Assembly: GCA_051208045.1 (NCBI GenBank)
Contig: JBPJFY010000001.1
Location: 930,001-994,000 of the forward strand
DNA length: 64,000 bases
From: LZORAL124-50-18 sp051208045
GTDB lineage: Bacteria; Pseudomonadota; Gammaproteobacteria; Pseudomonadales; Oleiphilaceae
Direction of reading: 5' to 3'
Each line of letters begins with the position of its first letter. Position 1 is the stretch's first letter. The notes below the pieces were generated by a model, which was not told the origin of the DNA, did not search any database, and worked only from the letters and a program-made list of their open reading frames with translations. Below, in pieces: positions 55,287 to 64,000 of the stretch. Position numbers and translations under genes: made by a program.

Positions 55287-55826
55287 TTATCTTTGGATGC
55301 GTTGTTGGACATACGCTTTCAGGTTGCGGGCTTCATCGGGCATCATCACCAGGTTTTGAGCCAGCAAATCAATATCCTGAGATAAGCTCGACTGGTCGAT
55401 TACGCTGGATGGATCTGCTTCAATCAGGTCAAGCCGCTTGGAGACGGATTGCTTCAATGCTGCCATGGCGATGGTGGTTTGTGACTCTGCCGGCATCGAT
55501 GCGATGAGTGCCTGAACGCTTGGGTGCTCCATGTTGTCCAGAATCTCCTCCATTGTGCGGAAGTGATTCATTACTTCGCTGATGAGGAGCGAGTGCGAGT
55601 CACCTTCTGTGTCTACAGGGTTATCCGTCGAGGCGGAGTGGGTTGTACTGTAGGCGGATTCCAGAGCGGGTTGCCGGTTAAGAGTTTCGTCGTCTTCTTT
55701 GTTGTAGGCAGCTGTCGTCAGTTCAATCTGCGCATCTTGGGTATCTGAGTGGCTCAGATACCCGTATGACATGGCCATGACAGCAATCGCGGATAGAAAG
55801 AGCAAGGGCTTTCGTATCTTAGACAT
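55287..55826 (-). CDS. Small membrane-anchored protein downstream of the esterase
   Basis: 179 aa from the ATG at 55826, which has GAGGG 8 bp upstream. An N-terminal hydrophobic segment (PLLFLSAIAVMAMSYGYL) acts as anchor or signal, followed by an acidic Ser/Thr-rich linker and a helical C-terminal half (SEVMNHFRTMEEILDNM, MPDEARNLKAYVQQRI). It starts 17 bp after the esterase stop, so both belong to one operon. The layout recalls lipase-specific foldases (anchor, linker, helical body), but it is half their length and I see no foldase signature. Function unknown. Confidence 0.68.
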   Translation of the reverse strand: MSKIRKPLLFLSAIAVMAMSYGYLSHSDTQDAQIELTTAAYNKEDDETLNRQPALESAYSTTHSASTDNPVDTEGDSHSLLISEVMNHFRTMEEILDNMEHPSVQALIASMPAESQTTIAMAALKQSVSKRLDLIEADPSSVIDQSSLSQDIDLLAQNLVMMPDEARNLKAYVQQRIQR

Positions 55827-55843
55827 GTGCATCGCCCTCTATA

Positions 55844-57415
55844 TTAACCGCCCAGGCACGTGTTGCCGGTGAGTATGTCCCCCAGTAATTCAACGGCATT
55901 TGCCAGATCATTGCCTTGTGTGTTGGCATTGGGAATGTAGACATCACCACTTTTCTTATCTTGGTCCGTGATATCGAAGAAGTAGTTCAAGCAGTCGTTG
56001 TAACGTCCGTTCTGGTCCAGCCAAAGGCCATAGTCGCCTTCCCAGGACTGTATCACGTTGCCACTCCCACTCATCAGGTTGGTGATTACATCCCGAATTT
56101 CCTTGCCATCATTTTCATTGGTAGTGCTGCTTTCCACCAGTGGCAAGGTTAATACATGCCCACCCAGCAAGGGGCGATAACCCGGCGCAAAATAGCCATA
56201 GTTCGGCAGGTTGTCTAACTGCGCGCGCTTGTTATCCATGTCCGTCAAGCGCTTTTCATCGCGCATGTGATCACGGTTTTCAAGGTTGGGTTCGTGGTAT
56301 AAATCATCAAAAAAACGGTTATAACTAAAACCTGAAATCGTATTGTCTTTGCGGGCCGCGACCAGAACAAATCGGTCATCCTGCCAGTAGTGGGACAGAA
56401 ATTCAGAAATTGTTCCCATATCCTCATAGTCGAAGGTGCTTCCTATGGCTTCAGACTGTTCTTCCATCCAGCTGAGAATATCGTAAGCATCCCAGGCTTC
56501 AGTGACTGTACGATGGGCATGCTGGGATGGAAAAATACTGTCGTCAGCGCCTTGAGGTGCTGGCATAATCGGGCCGGCATCGTTCAGCATATACCCCTTA
56601 CTCGGCTCCATTGCCGTGCGATAGGTATGGTAGAGAAGCTCGGAACCAAAGCCTCCGGCACTTTGGCCGGTCATCAGCAGCTGTCCGGGTTTTTCCAGGT
56701 TGTCTTTCAGCCAATTGATCACCGCGCCCTGTACTTTTAAACCATGATGGTGCATGACCCGTTCGCCACTGCCATCTTCAGCATGGTAGGTTTTGGTGAT
56801 CGCCCCGACACCCAGATCCTGAGTGCAGTAGGGGAGGTACACTTTTGTCCAATTGTCATATTTTGCGTGATAGCCAGGACGAAGCGCTGTGGTCGCCAAA
56901 GACATTTGCGTGGCAACGAGCAAAGTGCCTTCCGGGAAATTGTTGCCTGCTTGTCCGCCAATTAAACCGCTATTGGTAAAACCACCGCTCGAAATATCAC
57001 AGGATTCGTAAGACCAGCACCCCCCGCCGCCTTCCAGAAATATCACCATGTTGGAACTGCTGACAGAGCGCTTGATGTTGAATTTATAGTCCGAGCCGTC
57101 GGCGCATTTTGCGCCAGTACTGTCGCCATCCATGGTAACGGTTTGCCAAATCCCGTATTTACCGGCTTTAAAGCCGTCCTTGTGGCCCGATGGATTGGAG
57201 GAAAAGTCGATAACCTGAGTGCCGTCATTGCGCGTAACGCTATCGATCAGTGGTTGGTCGACCGGGTTGTTTGCGGCAGGGGGATTAAACAAATTTTTCA
57301 GGGTTTTCCAGGTGCCGTAATCTCCAACATCCGCTTGTGCCCCGCTGGACAAGGCGGCGAATAGACTGAACGGGATGACCTGACGGGTGATGATTTTTTT
57401 CGTGACTTTGAGCAT
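55844..57415 (-). CDS. Secreted pectinacetylesterase-family hydrolase
   Basis: 523 aa with a signal peptide cut near AQA (residue 28). The alpha/beta hydrolase core of the pectinacetylesterase/Notum group is visible: VIFLEGGGGCW (124-134, oxyanion loop), SCDISSGG, and the nucleophile elbow GQSAGG with S252. GGHVLTLPL near residue 420 may hold the catalytic His. Cys residues (104, 133, 139, 197, and two at the end) suggest disulfides, fitting secretion. The family removes acetyl or acyl groups from polysaccharides or proteins; the substrate here is unknown. It is the first gene of an operon with the small anchored protein. Confidence 0.85.
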   Translation of the reverse strand: MLKVTKKIITRQVIPFSLFAALSSGAQADVGDYGTWKTLKNLFNPPAANNPVDQPLIDSVTRNDGTQVIDFSSNPSGHKDGFKAGKYGIWQTVTMDGDSTGAKCADGSDYKFNIKRSVSSSNMVIFLEGGGGCWSYESCDISSGGFTNSGLIGGQAGNNFPEGTLLVATQMSLATTALRPGYHAKYDNWTKVYLPYCTQDLGVGAITKTYHAEDGSGERVMHHHGLKVQGAVINWLKDNLEKPGQLLMTGQSAGGFGSELLYHTYRTAMEPSKGYMLNDAGPIMPAPQGADDSIFPSQHAHRTVTEAWDAYDILSWMEEQSEAIGSTFDYEDMGTISEFLSHYWQDDRFVLVAARKDNTISGFSYNRFFDDLYHEPNLENRDHMRDEKRLTDMDNKRAQLDNLPNYGYFAPGYRPLLGGHVLTLPLVESSTTNENDGKEIRDVITNLMSGSGNVIQSWEGDYGLWLDQNGRYNDCLNYFFDITDQDKKSGDVYIPNANTQGNDLANAVELLGDILTGNTCLGG

Positions 57416-57669
57416 TGTTATTATCCTTGTTGTTTTTATAGTGGAATAACAATATTACAAGCGCTGAACAGGATGCTAGTGATGCGACATGCTAATTTCC
57501 GCCAACAGTATGGTTTTATCTGCGATCCGCCGCTTTATCTCCAGACTCATTGAATTGCACCTGGAACAAACCCTCGTTTTTTCCGGGTGTTTCCGACCGC
57601 CACAGTCATAGCCAAATGTCCTAAATTGCCAGAGAGAATTGTCAGCAGACCGGGCCGGGTATGGCACAA

Positions 57670-60492
57670 TTACGGGATACGCTGACAAGCGGCCACTTTT
57701 GATTCCGTGGTTTCCCCTACGCCTTCCAGCCAGTCATGAATTTGAGAGGGAGGCGGAACGGGATGGTCTGCAGACATCAGGCAGTAGAGTGCGCCAAAGC
57801 GATTCTCCATCGTACGCGCATCTGCGCCTTTTGCGCCAAAGAGCATGCCGCCTGCAATCTGAGGCAAACTCACTTCCCCAGCGGCGAGTTTGTTTGTGTA
57901 GTAGGTCCATCCTCCGGGGTCTGGTGCGCGATTCAGCAGGTGTTTGTAGAGTGCTTCCACCTGCTGATGGGCATCCAGTGGCCTATACTTTTTCTGGAAC
58001 TCATCGGAATTTGCCAGTTCTCGTAGAATCTGGGTTAAATCGTTGTTGGTGGCATGAACCCGGGCAGCCCAATGGGCCAATTGGTTTCTATCAGGGGGAA
58101 CGCCAAGCAAGGCAAAGTAGTACCGGACGGCCTCTTTGGCTTCCCGGCTCAGTGCATTCTTCATCGGTACAAATTCCGTTTCCAGAAGGATTTGATCCGC
58201 TGGTACTGCGCTCTGGGTGTTGATTCGCAGGCCAATCAGGCTCTCCGAAACAGGGAGGGTAAAGGCGGTTTTTTTGTCCGCCTTGACCGGGAAAAGCGGC
58301 TGTGGTGTACCTTGCCCGTTCTCTGCCACATAGGCTTCAGCCTGGACATCCACTGGGGATTCGCCGGGGCCAGAAACCCGAATATGCAGGTCACCTTCGC
58401 GGTTGACCGGAACGACTACTCGGAACGTTCGGCGGTCGGTCTCTATCCGCTGGTCGAGAAGCGCAGACAGGTGCGCCTGGAAACTGGGAAAAAGCACGGT
58501 ATTGCCATACCCGCTGAGGTGGTCGGCATCGAAGTACAGCGGTCGCCCCGCCTCTTTTACCTCACAAACTGCACCTGGACACAGGATTGAAAAAGGGTCC
58601 CAGACGCTGACATAGTCCAAACGTTGCGCCATGGCGTTCATCTCCCTCAGCAGGGGCGCTCGCAATCGTTCAAGCGCAGCTTTCTCCATCGTTAATCCCC
58701 GGTGACAAATGGGGTTGTTGGCATTAAACGTATCGCTGCATCGGAAAGGCGGTGCCTTGAACACCGGTTTGGGCGCTTCAAACAGGACGTGAATTCCACG
58801 AAGCGTCAGAGGAGACAGCCAGGCATAGGCCTCCGCTATGGCTTGTTCTCGATTCTTGACTGCCCGCTGGGAATAGGTGCTTGCTTCAACATCGGACTCA
58901 GGAAACAGGGAAAATTGTTCCGCAAACCGGCTGATGCGTAAGCTTGGCAGGAACAGCACATCCCCAGGCTGAAGATGTTGCACCAGATCTTCCGAGGCCG
59001 CCTCCACAAAGGTTTTGCACCCGTCAGTCATCGCTTGATGTGGTGTACTCAAGCTCAGAAATGCGCAGCCTGCCTGAGTGTACAACAACACGTCCGTCGA
59101 CAGTGATTCACTGACGGTCTGCAGTAATGGAAGGTAAGCGCCGGCATGGGAGTCTCCGATGACGAACAGTCGGCGGGTGTGTGCTTTTTCGCAATGGTCG
59201 GTCGTAAAATGCGTGACGCTTCCGACAGTTAAGCCGCGGGTTTCCAGTCCCGGTACGCAGTCTGATTCCGGATTCCACGGGCGCAGCTCCGGATACCAGT
59301 CAGCGATGTCTGCGGTCACACTGGCGGACAGCGTATTCTGATGCTGGGCTACCCATTGATTGAGACCGACAGCCAACACCACCACGCTCATCGATACGAA
59401 AACGACTCGGTTCCTGGGCATACGCTTCAGGAAGCGCGCGTAACGTATGGGTTTTTCCACAAAATGGTAAGAAAGCGTAGCACTGAGTATCGTCATGCCG
59501 ACAGCCAGCCCGACTTGCCAGGCCAGCTCGATGCCTACCGTCCAGCGCATCAGAACGATGACAGGCCAGTGCCACAGGTAGAGCGAGTAGGAAATCTTGC
59601 CGATGCTGGAGGGTAGGGTGTGTGCCAGAAGTGCGTGCACCGGGTTGTTTGGATTCATGACAAGTGCGCCGATGACCCCCGCTGTACCCAGCACCGGTAA
59701 CAGAGCCCACGGCCAGGGAAATCGATCTGGTTGTGCGTAAAGGAATCCGGCGATCAGTAAAATGATCGAGACAACAAGTACCGGCCAGAACACCGCCGTT
59801 GGCAATACCCTGCCACGCAGCTGTTGGAGGAATTGAAACAAAAGCACGCCGATCGCCAGCTCCCAAAACCGGCTGGCAATGGAATAAAATCCCAGGGTGG
59901 CATTCTTTTCCACAATCCAGGCGGCATACAGGAGTGAAGCGGAGAACCCCATAAAAAAAAGTAACATGGATATGTGTTTGTCCCGAGGGCTGGCATGGTG
60001 CCTGGCCCAGAGGAAAAAGAGAATGGGGAATGCCAGGTAAAACTGCTCTTCTACCCCCAGTGACCAGGTGTGTGTAAATGGATTGAATTCGGAAACCGGC
60101 GCAAAGTAATCCCCCGTTTCCGCCGCGAGCACATAATTGCTCAACCCGAAAAAAGCCCAGAATGCCGTATTTTGGTTCGTGTCACTGAGCCAGGCCTGTG
60201 GAATAAACACGGCACTCAGCACAGAAAACGTCAGCAGGCAGAGAATAAGCGCGGGGAGAATTCGCTGCATGCGTCGGGCATAGAAAAACCAGAGAAACTC
60301 ACGCAGCCGGGTTCTGTCGAAATTAGCTAACGATGCACTGACGACGAAACCGGAAATGACAAAAAAGATATCCACACCGATGAAACCACCGGGTAGCCAA
60401 TGTTCGTTCAGATGAAAAATAATGACGGAAATGACTGCGAGTGCGCGCAGTCCATCGATAAACGGAAAATACACAGCCTTGCCAGACGACAT
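57670..60492 (-). CDS. Acyltransferase-3 / SGNH / DUF4214 fusion protein
   Basis: 940 aa in three parts. Residues 8-375 form the membrane acyltransferase-3 domain (OafA/OatA type): FIDGLRALAVISVIIFH with H27, GGFIGVDIFFVISGF, WSLGVEEQFYLAFP, and about ten membrane segments. Residues 435-675 are an SGNH hydrolase-like domain with VIGDSHAG (S448) and DADHLSGYG (D655, H658). Residues 785-880 look like a DUF4214 domain (LANSDEFQKKY, YKHLLNRAPDPGGWTYYTNKL, AGEVSLPQIAGGML). The first two together O-acetylate surface polysaccharide; DUF4214 is a poorly known module of secreted proteins. No polysaccharide gene cluster is adjacent. Confidence 0.9.
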   Translation of the reverse strand: MSSGKAVYFPFIDGLRALAVISVIIFHLNEHWLPGGFIGVDIFFVISGFVVSASLANFDRTRLREFLWFFYARRMQRILPALILCLLTFSVLSAVFIPQAWLSDTNQNTAFWAFFGLSNYVLAAETGDYFAPVSEFNPFTHTWSLGVEEQFYLAFPILFFLWARHHASPRDKHISMLLFFMGFSASLLYAAWIVEKNATLGFYSIASRFWELAIGVLLFQFLQQLRGRVLPTAVFWPVLVVSIILLIAGFLYAQPDRFPWPWALLPVLGTAGVIGALVMNPNNPVHALLAHTLPSSIGKISYSLYLWHWPVIVLMRWTVGIELAWQVGLAVGMTILSATLSYHFVEKPIRYARFLKRMPRNRVVFVSMSVVVLAVGLNQWVAQHQNTLSASVTADIADWYPELRPWNPESDCVPGLETRGLTVGSVTHFTTDHCEKAHTRRLFVIGDSHAGAYLPLLQTVSESLSTDVLLYTQAGCAFLSLSTPHQAMTDGCKTFVEAASEDLVQHLQPGDVLFLPSLRISRFAEQFSLFPESDVEASTYSQRAVKNREQAIAEAYAWLSPLTLRGIHVLFEAPKPVFKAPPFRCSDTFNANNPICHRGLTMEKAALERLRAPLLREMNAMAQRLDYVSVWDPFSILCPGAVCEVKEAGRPLYFDADHLSGYGNTVLFPSFQAHLSALLDQRIETDRRTFRVVVPVNREGDLHIRVSGPGESPVDVQAEAYVAENGQGTPQPLFPVKADKKTAFTLPVSESLIGLRINTQSAVPADQILLETEFVPMKNALSREAKEAVRYYFALLGVPPDRNQLAHWAARVHATNNDLTQILRELANSDEFQKKYRPLDAHQQVEALYKHLLNRAPDPGGWTYYTNKLAAGEVSLPQIAGGMLFGAKGADARTMENRFGALYCLMSADHPVPPPSQIHDWLEGVGETTESKVAACQRIP

Positions 60493-60517
60493 TCAACTAC
60501 CTACCACTTCTACGCGC

Positions 60518-61156
60518 TCAACACGCCCGCAACTTGCTTCCGATCTCCAAGGCAAAAGCCTCATTCTCCGCCATTTGTGCGAGTTTCATCGCAGCCAGCA
60601 GTGAAAACGAAGAGATAAAACCGCATACGCGGCGGAGTTCCTGTGGTTCGGCTTGCACACCCTGGATGCTGTCGCCGGAAATGCGGCGGAAGATTTGTTC
60701 CGCACCACCGTGTATCAGGCTGTTCATTACTTTCCAGTTGCTGGTTTTAATGCGTGAGAATGCTGCGCCTAACTGGCTGTCGATGTGCTCGATATCCAGA
60801 ATGATCTGGTCGAGTGTCCGGTTGGTCCAGCGGCCGGTCTTGGGGTTTTTTACCCGATAGGCGTTGTCTTTACGAAATTGTTCAAGGTCTTCGTCGGTCG
60901 CGACCTCATGTAGCCACACGGCGCGTACATAAGTTTCGTAAATGGGGCGCATGAGCGCGTAAGCGGAGCCAATCAGGTTGTGTTCCACCAGCAGAAAAAA
61001 CGAGGTTTGAAGCTCCAGGCTGTAATGCAGCAGGCCAGCGGCCACCTTGTTGCGATAGCTGTCTGGAAAGGCGAGCGTTTTTACTCGCCGTGCGATCCAG
61101 TGTTCAATGGATTGCGCTTCTTTTACAAACGAATTTTCGGTCAATGGTTTCTCCAT
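60518..61156 (-). CDS. Protein of unknown function
   Basis: 212 aa from the ATG at 61156. It is largely helical with a conserved-looking core (GSAYALMRPIYETYVRAVWLHEVATDEDLEQF and NSLIHGGAEQIFRRISG). Such His/Arg-bearing helical proteins occur widely as uncharacterised DUFs; I cannot name the family. Longer frames reach 61291, but that would leave 17 bp to the divergent transporter gene, too little for two promoters. It follows the acyltransferase start by 25 bp with the acyltransferase downstream, so the two may be co-transcribed. Confidence 0.7.
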   Translation of the reverse strand: MEKPLTENSFVKEAQSIEHWIARRVKTLAFPDSYRNKVAAGLLHYSLELQTSFFLLVEHNLIGSAYALMRPIYETYVRAVWLHEVATDEDLEQFRKDNAYRVKNPKTGRWTNRTLDQIILDIEHIDSQLGAAFSRIKTSNWKVMNSLIHGGAEQIFRRISGDSIQGVQAEPQELRRVCGFISSFSLLAAMKLAQMAENEAFALEIGSKLRAC

Positions 61157-61308
61157 GTGAGTGCTTTGCGCCCCGAGGCGAACGATGCCGGTGCTTTGCC
61201 CGAACCACACGAAATAGTGGTTGTATGCGGCCGGCCGGTACATTATTGTAGGCCCCTGCGTTCGGATTTCCCCGATGCGCGTCGGGTTCACTATTGTAGC
61301 GGCTGGAA

Positions 61309-63915
61309 ATGAATAATCCAGCGCTCATCACTGTCTTGCAGGGCTTTCTTCAATCCCCGCGAAGGCGGACGACTAACCGGAATACTCAGGAAATTATTGT
61401 GGTTCAGCAGCTGGCTTCATTCTATCGAACACTTGTGCTCAAACATCCCGTGGTGACCTTACTGCTGATGCTCGCTTTGGCGGCACTCTCTGCGGCACGA
61501 ATGGATCAGTTTCGCCTGGATGCGTCAGCGGACTCTTTGGTGTTGGAAGATGACAAAGACCTGGAACTGTATCGGCAGATGCGGGGCAAGTTTACCTCTT
61601 CCGATGACTTTCTGGTGGTGACCTTTGCCCCGGAAGCGGGTTTGTTCGTTCCCGCCTCCATTGCCACGTTGAAGTCGCTGCGGGATCAAATTCAGGCGTT
61701 ACCCCGGGTGACTTCCACCAATAGTATTCTCAATGTGCCGTTGCTGCACAGCCCGGAACTCACGCTGGACAATCTGAGCGATCATATTCGTTCGCTGGAT
61801 ACCCACGAGGTGCCTTTGGAAGAAGCACGCGAAGCGCTGATTACCAACCCACTGTATCGTGACCTACTCATCAGCGCCGATGGCGGTACAACCATGATTC
61901 AGGTGAACCTGCGCACGGATCCCGCTTATTACCGGCTGCTGAATCGTCGTGAAGCGCTGCGGGACATGCGTCGGCAGGGCGCGCTGACACCACTGGATGC
62001 CAAAGAGCTGGAAACCGTGTCTCGCGCCTTTGATGAGGTGAGTGCCCGTGTTGCCTTGGAACAGGATGAGGATGTTGCGCGTATCCGCGAGATCATGAAT
62101 CAGCACAGAAATCAGGTACAGGCCTTTTTGGGCGGAGTACCCATGATTGTATCTGATATGGTCGCCTTTGTGCGCAGTGACCTGAACACCTTCGGTTGGG
62201 GGGTGTTGGCATTTATCGTCTTGACGTTGACGATCATTTTCCGCCAGTGGCAGTGGGTGGTGCTTCCGCTGTTGTGTTGTGTCACCACGGTCTGGCTGGA
62301 GATCGGTTTTCTCGGTTGGCTCGAATGGCCGATTACCGTGATCTCTTCGAACTTCGTGTCATTGTTGCTGATCACAACGCTGTCGCTGACCATCCATATT
62401 ATTGTGCGGTACCGGGAGTATCAGCGGCTGGAGCCGAACGAGCCGCCGGAAGTGCTGGCGTGGGATACGGTGAAAGCGATGTCCAAACCCTGTTTGTATA
62501 TGGCGCTGACAACCATTGTAGCCTTTGGTTCGCTGACGTTGAGTGGTATTCGCCCGGTCATTGATTTTGGCTGGATGATGACGTTTGGTATCGCGCTGGC
62601 TTTTGTTGTGGCATTTGTGGTGATGCCGGCCATGATCGTGGTTTTGCCAAAAAGCCGTGCGCCGCATCTGGCGGCCGAGCGTCCCTCGGTCACAGTGCAT
62701 CTGTCTCGCTTTACTGAGCGCCATGGCACCTTAATTCTGGGGGTGAGTTTGTTGCTGGCGGTTGTGTGCGTGACCGGGCTGACCAAGCTCAGCGTGGAGA
62801 ACCGCTTCATTGATTACTTCAAACCGTCCACGGAAATCTACCAGGGCATGGTGGTGATCGACGAAAAAATGGGTGGCACTACGCCTTTGGATGTGATTAT
62901 TGATGATGTTCGTTCGGAGGAAAGTGGCGGAGAGACGGATCCTTTCCTGGCGGATGACCCCTTTACCAGTGGGTGTGGGGACGCGTCTGATGATCCTTTT
63001 GCGTCGGAATGTGAGCCTCAGGAAGAAGTACGCAACACCTGGTACACCTGGAAAAAGATGGCACAACTGGAAGAAGTGCACGATTACCTGGCGGGACTAC
63101 CGGAGAGCGGTAAGGTTCTGTCCATTGCCACCACGCTTAAGTTGACGCAGCAAATCAATCAGGGTGAAAAATTAAATGCCTTGCAGCTGGCATTCATACC
63201 CGCTGTGTTTCCCGAAGAGTTAAAGGGCATTCTCATCGATCCGTACTTGTCCGAAGAACATGCGAAGGCCAAGTTTAACGTGCGTTTGATTGAGTCTTCG
63301 CCGGAGTTGAAGCGCAATGAATTGATCCAGAAGATCCGTACCCATTTGACCGAAGAACTGGGGCTTGCTCCGGAAAGAGTGCACTTTACGGGGATGGCGG
63401 TGTTGTACAATAACATGCTGCAAAGTCTGTTTGACTCCCAGATTAAAACATTGGGGGCCGTGTTTATCGCCATTACCTTGATGTTTCTGGTGTTGTTCCG
63501 TTCAATCAAACTGGCCCTGATTGGCATTGCCCCAAATTTGCTGGCGGCAGCCTCGGTGCTGGGCGCCATGGGTTGGGCTGGAGTGTCTTTGGACCTGATG
63601 ACCATTACCGTCGCGTCGATCACGGTGGGGATTGCTGTGGATAACACCATTCACTACATTCACCGGTTCCGCACGGAGTTTGAGAAAGATAAGGACTATA
63701 TCGCCAGCATGCATCGATGCCATGGCACCATCGGGCGCGCTATGTTTTATACCTCGCTCACCATCATCGTCGGCTTTTCGATTCTGGCCGCGTCCAACTT
63801 TATACCCACCATTTATTTTGGCTTGTTTACCGGCATGGCCATGCTGGTCGCCCTGGTTGGCGCATTGACGCTGTTGCCCAAGTTATTGATTCTGTTTAAG
63901 CCGCTGGGAAAATAG
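61309..63915 (+). CDS. RND/MMPL-superfamily transporter
   Basis: 868 aa. Two halves each have a membrane helix, a large periplasmic loop and about five helices, as in the COG1033 branch of RND exporters. The first half has TLSLTIHIIVRYREYQRL and GSLTLSGIRPVIDFGWMM; the second has SITVGIAVDNTIHYIHRF with the Asp/His typical of proton-coupled transport. An acidic insert with two Cys lies at about 536-573. Substrate unknown; relatives move lipids or hopanoids. A GTG at 61399 with AGGAAA 8 bp upstream is an alternative start that removes 30 atypical residues. Confidence 0.9.
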   Translation: MNNPALITVLQGFLQSPRRRTTNRNTQEIIVVQQLASFYRTLVLKHPVVTLLLMLALAALSAARMDQFRLDASADSLVLEDDKDLELYRQMRGKFTSSDDFLVVTFAPEAGLFVPASIATLKSLRDQIQALPRVTSTNSILNVPLLHSPELTLDNLSDHIRSLDTHEVPLEEAREALITNPLYRDLLISADGGTTMIQVNLRTDPAYYRLLNRREALRDMRRQGALTPLDAKELETVSRAFDEVSARVALEQDEDVARIREIMNQHRNQVQAFLGGVPMIVSDMVAFVRSDLNTFGWGVLAFIVLTLTIIFRQWQWVVLPLLCCVTTVWLEIGFLGWLEWPITVISSNFVSLLLITTLSLTIHIIVRYREYQRLEPNEPPEVLAWDTVKAMSKPCLYMALTTIVAFGSLTLSGIRPVIDFGWMMTFGIALAFVVAFVVMPAMIVVLPKSRAPHLAAERPSVTVHLSRFTERHGTLILGVSLLLAVVCVTGLTKLSVENRFIDYFKPSTEIYQGMVVIDEKMGGTTPLDVIIDDVRSEESGGETDPFLADDPFTSGCGDASDDPFASECEPQEEVRNTWYTWKKMAQLEEVHDYLAGLPESGKVLSIATTLKLTQQINQGEKLNALQLAFIPAVFPEELKGILIDPYLSEEHAKAKFNVRLIESSPELKRNELIQKIRTHLTEELGLAPERVHFTGMAVLYNNMLQSLFDSQIKTLGAVFIAITLMFLVLFRSIKLALIGIAPNLLAAASVLGAMGWAGVSLDLMTITVASITVGIAVDNTIHYIHRFRTEFEKDKDYIASMHRCHGTIGRAMFYTSLTIIVGFSILAASNFIPTIYFGLFTGMAMLVALVGALTLLPKLLILFKPLGK

Positions 63916-63924
63916 CTGGAGAAA

Positions 63925-63945
63925 AGTGGCGCTTTTTGCGCCACT
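63925..63945. terminator. Hairpin after the transporter
   Basis: Perfect 8-bp arms AGTGGCGC and GCGCCACT around a 5-nt T loop, 10 bp after the stop. There is no T tract on the plus strand, but the minus strand runs into CTTTTC, so it may terminate a leftward gene beyond the window. Confidence 0.55.
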
Positions 63946-63954
63946 CATCGGGGT

Positions 63955-64000
63955 ATGGTCATTGAAGGTGATGTGGTCTCAATTGAAGAGCTCGCCCACA
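63955..64000 (+). CDS. Possible start of a further gene (cut by window end)
   Basis: An ATG at 63955 opens a frame that runs to the edge (MVIEGDVVSIEELAH). Only 15 residues are visible, with GGGG just before the ATG. The opposite strand is also open here, so this is a guess. Confidence 0.25.
   Translation, partial: MVIEGDVVSIEELAH

Noticed and set aside
55287..55826. Calling the small anchored protein a lipase foldase (Lif)
   Set aside because: Too short and without the known foldase signature; only the overall layout is similar.
57476..57688. 70-aa minus-strand frame between the acyltransferase and esterase genes
   Set aside because: No ribosome site, composition unlike a real protein, and it overlaps the end of the acyltransferase gene.

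Overview
The window looks like a chromosomal segment of a marine-type gammaproteobacterium that lives largely on lipids and short-chain acids. The evidence is the gene content: a fatty acyl-CoA reductase of the Marinobacter/Hahella wax-ester type, acetyl-CoA synthetase, a FadJ-like multifunctional beta-oxidation protein with its thiolase, the large (529 aa) isocitrate lyase, and gammaproteobacterial housekeeping genes (purL, recX, mltF, prc, DUF349 protein). I see no rRNA, tRNA, CRISPR array, insertion sequence or phage gene. Species cannot be named from the sequence alone.

Layout. 0-3 kb: a two-component pair on the minus strand (HDOD-GAF histidine kinase and a receiver-PAS protein cut by the window edge). 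3-6 kb: an orphan MinD/ParA-like ATPase and an alpha/beta hydrolase. 6-10.6 kb: acyl-CoA reductase, acs, and a LuxR-type response regulator that probably controls acs. 10.6-15.1 kb (minus): a GGDEF protein with a broken active site, an XRE-type HTH protein and the Prc protease. 15.3-18.8 kb (minus): fadJ and thiolase. 19-24.5 kb: a ComFB-family protein, a DUF349 protein, recX, mltF. 24.7-32.4 kb: purL, a small protein resembling ADP-ribosyltransferases, aceA and a lone glgC.

32.6-52.3 kb is the most unusual part. An ApbE flavin transferase is followed by a divergent pair of gene arms. The leftward arm encodes an exported c-type cytochrome, a di-heme LamG lipoprotein and a Tat-exported DUF1501-like protein. 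The rightward arm is a tightly packed 11-gene run: a di-heme PD40-type lipoprotein, an SH3/beta-barrel protein, a second beta-barrel, a TlpA-like thioredoxin, a DUF4266 lipoprotein, a DUF3570 beta-barrel, a periplasmic protein, three TPR proteins (two of them lipoproteins) and a small exported protein. The shared control region has two identical 13-bp direct repeats 83 bp apart. I infer an undescribed outer-membrane/periplasmic redox or surface assembly. Several exported proteins here carry in-frame tandem repeats inside or next to their signal peptides, the clearest being seven perfect CTGAGC units.

52.3-64 kb: an unknown membrane-anchored protein, an AraC-type regulator, a pectinacetylesterase-like secreted esterase with a small anchored partner, an acyltransferase-SGNH-DUF4214 fusion, an unknown protein, and an RND/MMPL-type transporter. 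Start sites below were chosen from visible Shine-Dalgarno sequences, signal peptides and gene spacing, and differ in places from the longest open frame.
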